NCBI GenBank assembly: GCA_900457075.1
Contig: UGYN01000002.1
Location: 868,001 to 932,000 of the forward strand
Reading direction: 5' to 3'
DNA length: 64,000 nt
DNA from: Serratia quinivorans
Lineage (GTDB): Bacteria > Pseudomonadota > Gammaproteobacteria > Enterobacterales > Enterobacteriaceae
How positions within the stretch are numbered: position 1 is the first letter of the stretch; each line of letters begins with the position of its first letter. Both the position numbers and the translations under genes were made by a program. The notes under the pieces were generated by a model. It did not search any database. It was given only the letters and a program-made list of their open reading frames with translations, and was not told the DNA's origin. Positions 23,536 through 34,499 of the stretch are shown here, one piece after another.

Positions 23536-24702
23536 TATTTGCTCCCCACTGCCGCAACAACTTGCTGAGCCGCATCAGTCAGGCTGGTCCGCAGCAATGA
23601 TATTCAGACCGCTGTCCGCCAGTTTCTTGGCGCCCAGCTCGGCGTTATTCCCTTCCAGACGCACCACCACCGGGACGTTAACGCCCACTTCGGCTACTGC
23701 GCCAATGATACCGTCAGCGATCAGGTCGCAACGCACGATACCACCAAAAATGTTAACCAGAACCGCTTTCACCTTGTCATCAGACAGGATGATTTTGAAG
23801 GCTTCAGTCACGCGCTCTTTGGTTGCGCCGCCGCCCACATCGAGGAAGTTGGCCGGTTCGCCGCCGTGCAGTTTAACGATGTCCATGGTACCCATCGCCA
23901 GGCCTGCGCCGTTCACCATGCAACCGATGTTGCCGTCGAGAGCAACATAGTTCAGCTCCCACTGTGCCGCACGGGATTCACGCTCATCTTCCTGAGAAAG
24001 GTCGCGCATTTCACGCAGCTCAGGCTGGCGGAACAGGGCGTTGCCGTCAGCGCCCAGTTTGCCGTCCAGACAGATCAGATCGCCCTGCTTGGTCACCACC
24101 AACGGGTTGATCTCAACCATGGCCAGGTCACGTTCCAGGAACAAGGTCGCCAGACCCATGAAGATTTTGGCGAACTGGCCGACTTGCTTACCGGTCAGAC
24201 CCAGTTTGAAAGCCAGTTCACGGCCCTGGTAAGGCTGTGGGCCTGCCAGTGGATCGATGGTCATTTTGTGGATCAGTTCCGGAGTTTCTTCCGCAACTTT
24301 CTCGATTTCAACGCCACCCTCGGTGGATGCCATGAACACCACGCGACGGCTGGCACGGTCAACAACCGCACCCAGATACAGTTCTTTATCGATGTCGGTC
24401 GCCGCTTCTACCAGGATCTGGTGAACCGGTTGGCCCAGTGCGTCAGTCTGGTAGGTCACCAGACGCTTGCCCAGCCAGGCTTCAGCGAAAGCACGGATGT
24501 CTTCCTTGCTGTTAACCACTTTAACGCCGCCAGCTTTACCGCGACCGCCAGCATGAACCTGACATTTAACCACCCACGGGCCGGAGCCGATTTTGGATGC
24601 GGCTTCTTCCGCTTCACGCGGTGTGGTACAGGCATAACCGGTTGGTGCCGGCATACCATACCGAGCAAACAGCTGTTTTGCCTGATATTCGTGTAAATTC
24701 AT
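23535..24702 (-). CDS. sucC: Succinyl-CoA synthetase beta subunit (one-base frameshift near the 3' end as given)
   Basis: Begins [22 protein letters not shown], with the ATP-grasp region [14 protein letters not shown] about residue 50 and the [13 protein letters not shown] loop about residue 320. As written it stops at 23575 after [10 protein letters not shown]. Removing one C from the minus-strand CC (plus strand GG at 23586-23587) continues into [16 protein letters not shown] and a TAA at 23535, for 388 aa, exactly the E. coli length. The corrected stop overlaps sucD. Confidence 0.96.
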
Positions 24703-24819
24703 GATGTTCTATCCATTCAGTTCTGAAGGTTTTAGCCGAGCCATTTTGGCGGAAAACCGCATGACTTTAGTCGGCCACATAGCACAGAGTGTGGGCGCGG
24801 CGTACCGCGCCCATCAGGG

Positions 24820-26034
24820 TTATACGTCCAGCAGCAGACGAGCCGGATCTTCCAGCATCTCTTTAACCGTCACCAGGTAACCCACGGATTCTTTACCGTC
24901 GATCAGGCGATGGTCATAAGACAGTGCCAGATACATCATCGGCAGGATCACAACCTGGCCTTTGACCGCCATTGGGCGATCTTTAATGGCGTGCATGCCC
25001 AGGATGGCGCTCTGCGGTGGGTTGATGATCGGGGTAGACATCAGTGAACCGAATACGCCGCCGTTGGTAATGGTGAAGTTACCGCCGGTCAGCTCTTCCA
25101 CAGTCAATTTGCCATCACGGCCCTTGACTGCCAGCTCTTTGATTTTCTTCTCGATGTCCGCCATGCTCATGCTGTCTACATCGCGCAGCACCGGGGTCAC
25201 CAGGCCACGAGGAGTAGATACCGCAATGCTGATATCGAAATAGTTGTGGTACACCACGTCGGTGCCGTCGATAGAAGCGTTCACTTCCGGGAAGCGTTTC
25301 AGCGCTTCAACCACCGCCTTGATGTAGAAGGACATGAAGCCCAGACGTACACCGTGGCGTTTTTCGAAGGCTTCACCGTACTGCTTGCGCATGTCCATGA
25401 TCGGCTGCATGTTGATTTCGTTGAAGGTCGTCAGCATCGCAGTGCTGTTCTTCGCTTCCAACAGGCGCTCGGCCACGCGCTTGCGCAGACGGGTCATAGG
25501 AACACGCTTCTCGCTGCGGCCGCTCAGAGCAGGCTGCGGAGCGGCTTCAACGGCGGCCGGCTTGTCGGCTTTCTTGCCGTTGGCCAGGTGCGCTTCCACG
25601 TCTTCGCGGGTGATTCGTCCACCCACGCCGCTGCCTTTGATGGCAGCTGCATCGAGGTCATGTTCGGCAATCAGGCGGCGGATAGCCGGGCTGAGTGCGT
25701 CGTTGCTCTCTTCTTCCAGGCTGGCGGTTGCGCGCTGGGCTGGAGTGGCTTCTTTAGCCTGGCTTTTTTCTTCGGTCGGCTTGCCAGAGCTGTCGCCCGG
25801 ACGAATACGGCCAAGGATCTGGCGAGAAAGCACGGTTGCGCCCTCTTCTTCCACGATCGCATCCAGAATGCCTGCTTCGCTGGCCGGAACTTCCAGCACC
25901 ACTTTGTCAGTTTCGATTTCAACCAGAACTTCGTCACGCTGGACGCTGTCACCTGGTTTCTTGTGCCAGGTGGCGACGGTCGCATCGGCAACCGATTCAG
26001 GAAGGTCAGGAACCAGAATATCTACGCTACTCAT
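24820..26034 (-). CDS. sucB: 2-oxoglutarate dehydrogenase E2, dihydrolipoyl succinyltransferase
   Basis: 404 residues (E. coli 405). Lipoyl domain 1-80 with the modified Lys in [13 protein letters not shown] (about residue 44), a Pro/Ala/Glu linker, an E3-binding domain about 110-150 ([22 protein letters not shown]), then the catalytic domain with [16 protein letters not shown] (HxxxDG). It passes the succinyl group to CoA and forms the 24-mer core. It lies 11 bases after sucA. Confidence 0.98.
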   Translation of the reverse strand: MSSVDILVPDLPESVADATVATWHKKPGDSVQRDEVLVEIETDKVVLEVPASEAGILDAIVEEEGATVLSRQILGRIRPGDSSGKPTEEKSQAKEATPAQRATASLEEESNDALSPAIRRLIAEHDLDAAAIKGSGVGGRITREDVEAHLANGKKADKPAAVEAAPQPALSGRSEKRVPMTRLRKRVAERLLEAKNSTAMLTTFNEINMQPIMDMRKQYGEAFEKRHGVRLGFMSFYIKAVVEALKRFPEVNASIDGTDVVYHNYFDISIAVSTPRGLVTPVLRDVDSMSMADIEKKIKELAVKGRDGKLTVEELTGGNFTITNGGVFGSLMSTPIINPPQSAILGMHAIKDRPMAVKGQVVILPMMYLALSYDHRLIDGKESVGYLVTVKEMLEDPARLLLDV

Positions 26035-26045
26035 TTAGCTTTCCC

Positions 26046-28859
26046 TTAATCTTTAACAATATTCAGCGCGTCATTAACCAGAGCCTGTTGCTGCTTCTGG
26101 TGTACGGACATATAACCCACTGCCGGAGAGGCAGAGGCTGGACGTCCGGCGTAACGTAAAGAAGCCCCGAACGGCACCACTTCACGGAAGTTGTGTTGGC
26201 TGCAGTACCAGGCACCCTGGTTCAGCGGCTCTTCCTGACACCAGACGAAATCATGCACGTGAGCATACTTCTCCAGCACCGCCTGAAGGGCCTGATGCGG
26301 GAACGGGTACAGTTGCTCGATACGTACGATGGCCACGTCTTTCTGGTCGTTCTTGCGACGCTGTTCCAGCAGATCGTAATAGACCTTACCGGAGCACAGC
26401 ACCACGCGTTTGACCGCTTTCGGATCCAGATCGTCAATTTCGCCAATCGCCGGCAGGAAGGTGCCGTTAGCCAGCTCATCCAGAGACGAAGTCGCCAGCG
26501 GGTGACGCAGCAGAGATTTCGGTGACATCACCACCAACGGACGGCGCATACCGCGCAGCGCCTGACGACGCAGCATGTGGTAAACCTGTGCCGGGGTAGA
26601 CGGGATGCACACCTGCATATTCTGCTCGGCACACAGCTGCAGGTAACGTTCCAGACGCGCAGAGGAGTGCTCTGGACCCTGGCCTTCGTAACCGTGCGGC
26701 AGCAGCATCACCAGGCCACACATACGGCCCCATTTCTGCTCGCCGGAGCTGATGAACTGGTCGATCACCACCTGAGCGCCGTTGGCGAAGTCACCGAACT
26801 GCGCTTCCCAGATGGTCAGGGTGCGAGGTTCTGCGGTGGCATAGCCATATTCGAACGCCAGAACGGCTTCTTCAGACAGTACGGAGTCCCAAACTTTGAA
26901 CTCGCCCTGCCCGCTGTGGACATTGGCCAGTGGCACGTAGACCGAACCGTTTTTCTGGTTGTGCACTACCGCATGACGGTGGAAGAAGGTACCGCGACCG
27001 GCATCTTCACCGGAAAGGCGGATTGGAATGCCTTCATCGACCAAAGTGGCATAAGCCAGCGTTTCCGCCGCGCCCCAGTCGAACGCCTTATTGCCTGCAG
27101 CCATCTCTGCGCGGTCACCGTAGATTTTCGCTACGCGTGACTGCATTTCAATAGCTTCCGGCGCGGTGCTGATGCGACGGGCCAGTTCCTGCAGGCGCTT
27201 CATTTCAACCTTGCTTGGGTACTCTTCGTCCCACTCGTGGTTGAGGTACGGCGACCAGGTAAAGGAATGCAGGTTCATCGGACGCCATTCTTCAACCACG
27301 CAATCGCCGCGGTCGAGTGCATCACGGTACAGGTTGACCATTTCCGTGGCATCTTCCAGGCTGGCGACTTTTTGTTCGGTCAGCACGTCAGCATAAATCT
27401 TGCGCGGCGTTGGGTGTTTCTTGATCTTCTGGTACATCACCGGCTGGGTTGCACTTGGCTCATCGGCCTCGTTATGCCCGTGGCGACGGTAGCAGACCAG
27501 ATCGATCATCACGTCACGTTTGAAGGTGTTACGGAAATCCAACGCCAGACGGGTAACAAAGGCCACCGCTTCCGGATCGTCAGCATTAACGTGGAAGATC
27601 GGCGACTGCACCATCTTGGCGATGTCAGTACAGTATTCGGTAGAACGCGCATCCAGCGGGTTGGAAGTGGTGAAACCAACCTGGTTGTTGATCACGATAC
27701 GTACCGTGCCGCCCACTTCGTAACCGCGAGCCTGCGACATGTTCAGCGTTTCCTGAACCACGCCCTGGCCGGTAATGGCGGCGTCACCGTGGATGGTGAT
27801 TGGCAGTACCATGTTGCTGCGCGCTTCGTCCAGACGGTCACGACGGGCACGTACAGAACCCATAACTACCGGGCTGACGATCTCCAGGTGCGACGGGTTA
27901 AACGCCAGCGCCAGGTGAACCATGCCGCCTTCGGTTTCTACGTCGGAGGAGAAGCCCTGGTGATATTTCACGTCACCGGTGCCGAGGTGTTCTTTATGCT
28001 TGCCGGCAAACTCGTCGAACAGGTCGGCAGGTTTTTTACCCAGCACGTTGATCAACACGTTCAGACGGCCGCGGTGGGCCATGCCCAACACCACTTCGCG
28101 CGTGCCGTTCTTACCGGCGTGGCGCACCATCTCTTTAAGCATTGGCACCAGCGCATCGCCACCTTCCAGCGAGAAGCGTTTTGCCCCTGGGAATTTGGCG
28201 CCGAGGTAGCGTTCCAGACCTTCCGCTGCGGTCAGCTCGTTCAGGAAACGGCGCTTCTCGTCATGGGTAAAGCTGGCGTGCCCCACTACCGATTCAATGC
28301 GCTGTTGGATCCAGCGTTTCTCTTCGGTATTGGTGATGTGCATGTATTCCGCACCGATCGAGCCGCAGTAGGTCTGCTTCAGCGCAGCGTACAGGTCGCC
28401 CAGCTTCATGGTTTCTTTGCCGATGGCGAAAGAACCCACGTTGAAGGTTTCCTGGAAGTCGGCTTCGGTCAGGTTGTGGTAGGCGGGTTCAAGGTCAGGA
28501 ACTTGCTCACGCTGCCACAGACCGAGCGGATCGAGGTTGGCATGCTGATGTCCGCGGAAACGGAAGGCGTTAATCAGCTGCAGTACCTTGACCTGTTTGG
28601 CGTCGGTGTCTGGATCGTTGATGGTGGTGTTGTAACGCGCGGAGTCTTTCGCCAGGCGGCGGAAGTAGTCACGCGTTTGAGAGTGAAGCTGATCGGGTTT
28701 TACACCCGCGGTTGGTAGCTGTTGAAAAATGGAACGCCAGCTATCTTCAACGGAGCCCGGATCGGTTAAGAAGTCTTCATAGAGCTGTTCTATGTAAGAC
28801 TGGTTCGCGCCCGCCAGATAGGAGGAATCCAGCCAGGCCTTCATTGCGCCGTTCTGCAT
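26046..28859 (-). CDS. sucA: 2-oxoglutarate dehydrogenase E1 component
   Basis: About 937 residues (E. coli 933), a thiamine-diphosphate enzyme that decarboxylates 2-oxoglutarate. Landmarks are FRFRGHQHANLDPLG about residue 100, the ThDP region GMAHRGRLNVLIN about 260 and HGDAAITGQGVVQE about 345, and the C-terminal EEPLNQGAWYCSQHN. Of two adjacent ATGs, the second (28859) has the better spacing from AGGG. Followed by sucBCD; preceded by sdhB after a 276-base gap. Confidence 0.97.
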   Translation of the reverse strand: MQNGAMKAWLDSSYLAGANQSYIEQLYEDFLTDPGSVEDSWRSIFQQLPTAGVKPDQLHSQTRDYFRRLAKDSARYNTTINDPDTDAKQVKVLQLINAFRFRGHQHANLDPLGLWQREQVPDLEPAYHNLTEADFQETFNVGSFAIGKETMKLGDLYAALKQTYCGSIGAEYMHITNTEEKRWIQQRIESVVGHASFTHDEKRRFLNELTAAEGLERYLGAKFPGAKRFSLEGGDALVPMLKEMVRHAGKNGTREVVLGMAHRGRLNVLINVLGKKPADLFDEFAGKHKEHLGTGDVKYHQGFSSDVETEGGMVHLALAFNPSHLEIVSPVVMGSVRARRDRLDEARSNMVLPITIHGDAAITGQGVVQETLNMSQARGYEVGGTVRIVINNQVGFTTSNPLDARSTEYCTDIAKMVQSPIFHVNADDPEAVAFVTRLALDFRNTFKRDVMIDLVCYRRHGHNEADEPSATQPVMYQKIKKHPTPRKIYADVLTEQKVASLEDATEMVNLYRDALDRGDCVVEEWRPMNLHSFTWSPYLNHEWDEEYPSKVEMKRLQELARRISTAPEAIEMQSRVAKIYGDRAEMAAGNKAFDWGAAETLAYATLVDEGIPIRLSGEDAGRGTFFHRHAVVHNQKNGSVYVPLANVHSGQGEFKVWDSVLSEEAVLAFEYGYATAEPRTLTIWEAQFGDFANGAQVVIDQFISSGEQKWGRMCGLVMLLPHGYEGQGPEHSSARLERYLQLCAEQNMQVCIPSTPAQVYHMLRRQALRGMRRPLVVMSPKSLLRHPLATSSLDELANGTFLPAIGEIDDLDPKAVKRVVLCSGKVYYDLLEQRRKNDQKDVAIVRIEQLYPFPHQALQAVLEKYAHVHDFVWCQEEPLNQGAWYCSQHNFREVVPFGASLRYAGRPASASPAVGYMSVHQKQQQALVNDALNIVKD

Positions 28860-29013
28860 CATGATCCCTTAAGCTTTGAAGCTTTAGTTTTCGCCGTGGT
28901 TAACATAATTACCGTGATGGATACGGTTTGCCGTAGAAACGGTTCACTCGACGTACTTTTAGCCAAAAGAAAGGCTCGGTACGTTCTGCTATGGACCTTG
29001 CGGTCCCTTACAA

Positions 29014-29085
29014 GGAACCTCTAAAAACCGGCGGGCGAACCAGGCTGCTTAGCGCCGCAGCCGCGGGTCAGTTTTTAGAGGCTCC
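29014..29085. repeat. Palindromic element between sdhB and sucA
   Basis: GGAACCTCTAAAAAC (29014-29028) and GTTTTTAGAGGCTCC (29071-29085) are inverted arms with one mismatch around a 42-base GC-rich centre that can form its own stem (GCTGC/GCAGC). A smaller hairpin, GGACC-TTGC-GGTCC, is next to it at 28993-29006. It resembles an interspersed palindromic repeat; I see no second copy in the window. Confidence 0.65.
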
Positions 29086-29135
29086 CTCCTTTGTGATGTG
29101 CGCCGGAAACTGCCCGGCGCAGCATCTCATTCCAT

Positions 29136-29852
29136 TTATGCGCCGCGTTGCAGCAGCATAGACTTGATATGACCGATTGCACGGGTCGGATTCAAGCCCT
29201 TAGGGCATACACTGACACAATTCATAATGCTATGGCAGCGGAAAACACTGAAAGCGTCGTCCAGATCGTCTAAACGTTCTTCCGTTTCCGTGTCACGGCT
29301 GTCAATCAGGAAGCGGTACGCCGCCAACAGGCCAGCCGGGCCGATAAACTTGTCAGGATTCCACCAGAATGACGGGCAAGAGGTCGAACAACAAGCGCAT
29401 AAAATGCACTCGTACAGACCATCGAGCTTGGCACGCTCTTCCGGCGATTGCAGGTGCTCACGCGCCGGCGGGTTCTTGCCGTCGTTCTGCAGGAAAGGCT
29501 TGATCTTTTCATACTGGGTGTAGAACTGGCCCATATCGACCACCAGATCGCGCACTACCGGCAAGCCTGGTAACGGACGGATCACAATCTTTTTATTGCC
29601 TTTGGTCAGCGACGACACCGGAGTGATACAGGCCAGGCCGTTTTTACCGTTCATGTTGATCCCATCGGAACCACAAACGCCTTCACGGCATGAACGACGG
29701 AACGACAGGCTTGGATCTTTTTCTTTCAGCTGGATCAACGCATCCAGCAACATCATGTCGCGACCTTCTTCCGCTTCCAGGCTGTAGTCCTGCATGTGCG
29801 GAGCATCGTCAACATCCGGATTGTAGCGATAAATTGAAAATTCGAGTTTCAT
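29136..29852 (-). CDS. sdhB: Succinate dehydrogenase iron-sulfur subunit
   Basis: 238 residues from the ATG at 29852 (a TTG lies three bases upstream), matching E. coli in length. The N-terminal [2Fe-2S] domain has SCREGVCGSDGINMNGKNGLAC; the C-terminal domain has CILCACCSTSCPSFWW and RCHSIMNCVSVCPKGLNP for the [4Fe-4S] and [3Fe-4S] clusters. Relays electrons from SdhA to quinone at SdhCD. Confidence 0.98.
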   Translation of the reverse strand: MKLEFSIYRYNPDVDDAPHMQDYSLEAEEGRDMMLLDALIQLKEKDPSLSFRRSCREGVCGSDGINMNGKNGLACITPVSSLTKGNKKIVIRPLPGLPVVRDLVVDMGQFYTQYEKIKPFLQNDGKNPPAREHLQSPEERAKLDGLYECILCACCSTSCPSFWWNPDKFIGPAGLLAAYRFLIDSRDTETEERLDDLDDAFSVFRCHSIMNCVSVCPKGLNPTRAIGHIKSMLLQRGA

Positions 29853-29868
29853 CAATCGATCTCCGCAA

Positions 29869-31634
29869 TTAGTAAGAACGCACTTTCGGCGGGAATGCCG
29901 GGCGCAGCTTCGGTTGCATGTTCACTTCACGACGCGTCATGCTTTCCGATTGCGGCTGATACAGCGAGTGACACAGCCAGTTGGCATCATCACGTTCCGG
30001 GAAGTCGAAGCGGCTATGCGCGCCACGGCTCTCGGTACGGAAGTTGGCCGACACAGCGGTGGAAAACGCGGTCTCCATCAGGTTATCCAACTCCAGGCAT
30101 TCGATGCGCTGGGTGTTGAATTCGCTGGAGGTATCGTCCAGACGTGCATTCTTCAGACGTTCACGGATCTCTTTCAGTTCTTCCAGCCCTTTCGCCATCG
30201 CATCACCTTCACGGAATACCGAGAAGTTGTGTTGCATACAGGCTTGCAGCGCCTTGCGGATTTCAACCGGATCTTCACCTGAACGGGTGTTGTTCCAGCG
30301 GTTCAGACGATCCAGCGACGCTTCTACATCGGATTCGCTCGCTTCACGGCTGGCGCCCTGCTCGAGGATAGATTCCTGCAGATGCATGCCGGCGGCGCGA
30401 CCGAACACCACCAGATCCAGCAGCGAGTTGCCGCCCAGACGGTTGGCGCCGTGCACCGATACGCAGGCAATTTCACCCACGGCGAACAGCCCAGGGATCA
30501 CTACGTCTTCACCTTTCTCATTCACGGTCAACGCCTGGCCGGTCACTTTGGTCGGAATACCGCCCATCATATAGTGGCAGGTTGGGATAACCGGGATAGG
30601 CTCTTTCACTGGGTCGACGTGCGCGAAGGTGCGCGACAGTTCCAGAATGCCCGGCAAGCGGGATTCCAGCACTTCTTTACCCAGGTGATCCAGCTTCAGC
30701 TTAACGTGCGGGCCCCACGGACCGTCACAGCCACGGCCTTCGCGGATTTCAATCATGATCGAACGGGCTACCACATCACGGCCCGCCAGGTCTTTGGCGT
30801 TCGGCGCATAGCGCTCCATGAAACGCTCACCGTGTTTGTTCAGCAGATAACCGCCTTCACCACGACAACCTTCGGTCACCAGAACCCCGGCACCGGCGAT
30901 GCCGGTCGGGTGGAACTGCCACATTTCCATGTCCTGCACCGGCACGCCGGCACGCAGCGCCATGCCGACACCGTCACCGGTGTTGATATGGGCGTTGGTG
31001 GTGGACTGGTAAATACGGCCTGCACCGCCGGTCGCCAGCACGGTGGCTTTGGCTTTGAAGTAAACCACTTCACCGGTTTCAATGCAGATAGCCGTGGTGC
31101 CGACCACTGCGCCATCTTGGTTTTTCACCAGATCCAGCGCATACCACTCGGAGAAGATAGTGGTGTGATTTTCAGGTTCTGTTGATACAGGGTGTGCAGC
31201 AGGGCGTGACCGGTACGGTCAGCCGCCGCAGCGGTACGTGCTGCCTGCTCGCCACCGAAATTCAGTGACTGGCCGCCGAATGGGCGCTGATAGATGCGGC
31301 CATCGTCGGTACGGGAGAACGGCAGCCCCATATGCTCCAGCTCCAGAACTGCTTCCGGGCCGGTTTTACACATATACTCAATGGCGTCCTGGTCACCGAT
31401 ATAATCGGAACCTTTCACCGTGTCATACATATGCCATTCCCAGTTATCTTCGTGGTTATTACCCAGGGCTACGGTAATGCCGCCCTGTGCAGACACGGTA
31501 TGGGAACGGGTCGGGAATACTTTGGACAGCAGGGCACAAGAAGAACCCGCTTGAGAAATTTGCAGTGCCGCGCGCATACCTGCGCCGCCTGCACCGATAA
31601 CTACAGCATCAAACTCTCTGACCGGCAGTTTCAT
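29869..31634 (-). CDS. sdhA: Succinate dehydrogenase flavoprotein subunit (one-base frameshift in the sequence as given)
   Basis: Starts [20 protein letters not shown] with the FAD-binding GxGxxG, then [10 protein letters not shown] with the FAD-linked His about residue 45. The frame is lost after residue 152 (YQQNLK) and resumes at the expected place as [15 protein letters not shown] through [15 protein letters not shown], the catalytic Arg region [12 protein letters not shown], and the end [12 protein letters not shown]. One A is missing on the minus strand (plus T4 at 31169-31172); with five, [17 protein letters not shown] reads through and the protein is 588 aa as in E. coli. The start is one base after the sdhD stop. 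Confidence 0.96.
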
Positions 31635-31635
31635 C

Positions 31636-31983
31636 TTACGCACCCCACACTACGATTGTTCCGTACAGTAAATAGACCAGCAACACGACAACGATCGCCA
31701 GTTGCAACACCAGACGTACCGCTACCGGCTTGACGTAATCCGTCAGCACCTGCCACAACCCGATCCAGGCATGAGCCAGAATCGACAGCAGCGTCAGCAG
31801 CGTGAACACTTTCGTAATAGAAGTGGCGAAGAAGCCGCGCCAGATTTCGTAGGTGAGATCCGGAGCCGTGACAAAGAAGCCCAGGATATACAGAACATAC
31901 AGGGTGATGACGATAGCGGAAGCACGCAATAACAACCAATCGTGTACGCCGTTGCGTCCTAATGCAGAAACATTGTTTACCAT
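31636..31983 (-). CDS. sdhD: Succinate dehydrogenase membrane anchor SdhD
   Basis: 115 residues from ATG 31983 ([19 protein letters not shown]), the E. coli length. Three membrane helices, with the haem ligand His in [21 protein letters not shown] near residue 71 and the quinone-site Tyr in TDYVKP. The start overlaps the sdhC stop by 7 bases. Confidence 0.97.
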   Translation of the reverse strand: MVNNVSALGRNGVHDWLLLRASAIVITLYVLYILGFFVTAPDLTYEIWRGFFATSITKVFTLLTLLSILAHAWIGLWQVLTDYVKPVAVRLVLQLAIVVVLLVYLLYGTIVVWGA

Positions 31984-32366
31984 ACGAGGACTCCAGCCAG
32001 AACTGACAGCACGACGGTCAGACCGATTGCCACTTGGGCAGAACGGGTACCGGCGGCTAAACTCTCTTCGATATAGCCAAAATCCATTAACAAATGGCGA
32101 ATGCCACCGCAAATGTGATAGGCCAGCGCAGTGAGGATGCCCCAGAATATGAATTTGACAACGAAGCTATTCATGATGGCAGCAGCCTGCATGAAACCCT
32201 CTTGGGAAGAGAGTGACAGGCCCAGCAGCCAGAGGAGGATACCCACGGCAACGAAGGTAATTACGCCAGAGACTCGGTGTAAGATGGACGCTATCGCAGT
32301 TACGGGAAACTGAATCGTTTGCAGATCCAGGTTGACAGGTCTTTGTTTTTTCACGTTTTTGCCCAC
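31977..32366 (-). CDS. sdhC: Succinate dehydrogenase cytochrome b556 subunit
   Basis: 129 residues from a GTG start at 32366 ([21 protein letters not shown]), as in E. coli. Three helices; [12 protein letters not shown] carries quinone-site residues Ser27 and Arg31, and the haem ligand His is in [18 protein letters not shown]. First gene of sdhCDAB, which appears to continue into sucABCD. Confidence 0.97.
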   Translation of the reverse strand: MGKNVKKQRPVNLDLQTIQFPVTAIASILHRVSGVITFVAVGILLWLLGLSLSSQEGFMQAAAIMNSFVVKFIFWGILTALAYHICGGIRHLLMDFGYIEESLAAGTRSAQVAIGLTVVLSVLAGVLVW

Positions 32367-32600
32367 ACAGCTCTTATTATTTTCCTTCCTCCGGCCTGGG
32401 CGGGGATCAGACAGCGTTAAGAGCCAAAACCCTCACACGTCACGCGCTCAAACAACAACATCCTCTGTGCTTAAACGGCGCGTAGTTATAACGCTGGGTG
32501 CTCCTACTTCAGGGTATCCCGGAGACCTGGCGGCAGTATAGGAGGATCACATTCTGATTACAATTCCCATACAATCCCTTTGGTAACATTTCCCCCGAAC

Positions 32601-32616
32601 AGTGATTTAGATCACG
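32601..32616. promoter_or_regulatory. CRP-like palindrome in the sdhC-gltA region
   Basis: AGTGATTTAGATCACG has the GTGA-N6-TCAC core of a good CRP site. Both sdhC and gltA are CRP-activated in E. coli. Confidence 0.6.
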
Positions 32617-32766
32617 GATTTCACAATTAGCATAAAATTAATTATCTGATTTGACAAGAGATCAACAATTCCATTACATATAGGGGCACAAACGGCCCTA
32701 TGATGCGCAATAGGTCAGCAGATACACTTCCCCCGATGTTCAGGATATGCAACAGTGTATTTGAAA

Positions 32767-32865
32767 GAACCTATCCCAATGGCGGTTTTTGCCGGTCACG
32801 TTTGCAGCCCATCACCGCAGACGAGAACAAATAAGGCATATAAAACAGTTTATTGGGATAGGTTC
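32767..32865. repeat. 99-base element with 14-bp perfect inverted ends
   Basis: GAACCTATCCCAAT at 32767-32780 and ATTGGGATAGGTTC at 32852-32865 are exact inverted copies enclosing 71 bases with no ORF. The shape suggests a miniature palindromic repeat inserted upstream of gltA. Confidence 0.6.
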
Positions 32866-33099
32866 AACCACCCCCGAACACGTCGTAGGTAAGATTAACA
32901 GAACATAACGAATTCCGATGAATCGTTAACAACTGGTCACCCACCTCGTTCGCCTGGTTAGCACTCTGTACCCTACCCGCGCATTTGCGCAGTCGCTCAC
33001 AGAGTTAGCGTCCGCTCCATTTTTTGCGGGCAACCTGAGGAGAATTAAGGTATTTCAGTTGTTAGAGGTTTTTAAAATAAGGCGCAAAGGAGACTGTAA

Positions 33100-34392
33100 A
33101 TGACTGATAAGAAAGCGACGCTAACCATTAACGATGGTGAAGCTCCAATCGAACTGGGCGTATTAACCCCGACACTGGGCCCCGATGTCCTTGATGTCCG
33201 CGCCCTGGGCTCCAAAGGTTATTTCACGTTTGATCCCGGCTTTACCTCTACCGCTTCCTGCGAATCCAAAATCACTTTTATCGACGGTGACAAAGGCGTA
33301 TTGCTGCACCGCGGCTTCCCGATCGAACAGCTGGCGAAAGAGTCTTCCTATCTGGAAGTGTGCTACATCCTGCTGTACGGCGAAACGCCGACCGCAGAAG
33401 AGTTCGAGACCTTCAAAACCACCGTAACCCGTCACACCATGATCCACGATCAGATCACCCATCTGTTCCGTGGCTTCCGTCGTGACTCACACCCAATGGC
33501 GGTGCTGTGCGGCGTGACCGGCGCCCTGGCTGCGTTCTACCACGATGCACTGGACGTCAACAACGAGCGTCACCGCGAGATCACCGCGTTCCGCCTGCTG
33601 TCCAAAATGCCTACCGTGGCGGCCATGTGTTACAAATATTCACTGGGTCAGCCGTTCGTTTATCCACGCAACGATCTGTCCTATGCCGGTAACTTCCTGC
33701 ATATGATGTTTGCCACCCCGTGCGAAGAATACGTGGTGAACCCGGTGCTGGAACGCGCAATGGATCGCATCCTGATCCTGCACGCCGATCACGAGCAAAA
33801 TGCTTCCACTTCTACCGTACGTACCGCAGGTTCTTCAGGCGCTAACCCGTTTGCCTGTATCGCTGCCGGTATCGCTTCACTGTGGGGCCCGGCACACGGC
33901 GGCGCCAACGAAGCCGCACTGAAGATGCTGGAAGAGATCAAAACCGTTGAGCACATTCCTGAGTTCATCAAGCGTGCCAAGGACAAGAACGACTCGTTCC
34001 GTCTGATGGGCTTCGGCCACCGCGTGTACAAGAACTACGACCCACGCGCCACCGTGATGCGCGAAACCTGTCACGAAGTGCTGAAAGAACTGAACAAGAA
34101 GGACGACAACCTGTTGCAAGTGGCGATGGAGCTGGAACACATCGCGCTGAACGACCCGTACTTCATCGAGAAGAAACTGTATCCGAACGTCGACTTCTAT
34201 TCAGGCATCATCCTGAAGGCGATGGGGATCCCTTCTTCCATGTTCACCGTTATCTTTGCCATCGCCCGTACCATTGGCTGGATTGCACACTGGAACGAAA
34301 TGCATGACGAAGGCATCAAGATTGCCCGTCCGCGTCAGTTGTACACCGGCTATGCCGAGCGTGACTTCAAGTCCCAAGTGAAAAACAAATAA
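33100..34392 (+). CDS. gltA: Citrate synthase, type II hexameric
   Basis: 430 residues (E. coli 427). It joins oxaloacetate and acetyl-CoA at TCA-cycle entry. The NADH-sensitive Gram-negative form is indicated by length and the N-terminal domain. Catalytic elements are [21 protein letters not shown], His in [29 protein letters not shown] and Asp in NVDFYSG. The start follows AAAGGAGACTGTAA. Confidence 0.98.
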   Translation: MTDKKATLTINDGEAPIELGVLTPTLGPDVLDVRALGSKGYFTFDPGFTSTASCESKITFIDGDKGVLLHRGFPIEQLAKESSYLEVCYILLYGETPTAEEFETFKTTVTRHTMIHDQITHLFRGFRRDSHPMAVLCGVTGALAAFYHDALDVNNERHREITAFRLLSKMPTVAAMCYKYSLGQPFVYPRNDLSYAGNFLHMMFATPCEEYVVNPVLERAMDRILILHADHEQNASTSTVRTAGSSGANPFACIAAGIASLWGPAHGGANEAALKMLEEIKTVEHIPEFIKRAKDKNDSFRLMGFGHRVYKNYDPRATVMRETCHEVLKELNKKDDNLLQVAMELEHIALNDPYFIEKKLYPNVDFYSGIILKAMGIPSSMFTVIFAIARTIGWIAHWNEMHDEGIKIARPRQLYTGYAERDFKSQVKNK

Positions 34393-34421
34393 CGCCGCTT
34401 TACCCTATGTATTGCAGCAAG

Positions 34422-34451
34422 ACGCCGCCCCCCAGGACGGCGTTTTTTTTT
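34422..34451 (+). terminator. Rho-independent terminator of gltA
   Basis: ACGCCG pairs with CGGCGT around a C-rich loop, followed by nine T. Confidence 0.9.
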
Positions 34452-34485
34452 GCCCTCTCCCTGGGGAGAGGGTCGGGGTGAGGGG
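34452..34485. repeat. REP-like palindrome after gltA
   Basis: CCCTCTCCCTGGGGAGAGGG forms a perfect self-complementary hairpin, followed by TCGGGGTGAGGGG. From memory this motif recurs between genes in Serratia and relatives; only one copy is seen here. Confidence 0.55.
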
Positions 34486-34499
34486 AAACATTGGATAAC

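Larger units (their letters stand above)
32367..33099. other. Divergent regulatory region between sdhC and gltA
   Basis: 733 bases with no credible gene. It must hold the promoters of both TCA operons. A CRP-like palindrome (32601) and a 99-base element with 14-bp inverted ends (32767-32865) are visible. Confidence 0.7.

Noticed and set aside
27237..28718. A 493-codon open frame on the plus strand opposite sucA
   Set aside because: It is fully antisense to a conserved E1 gene, has no recognisable domain, and follows from high-GC codon bias.
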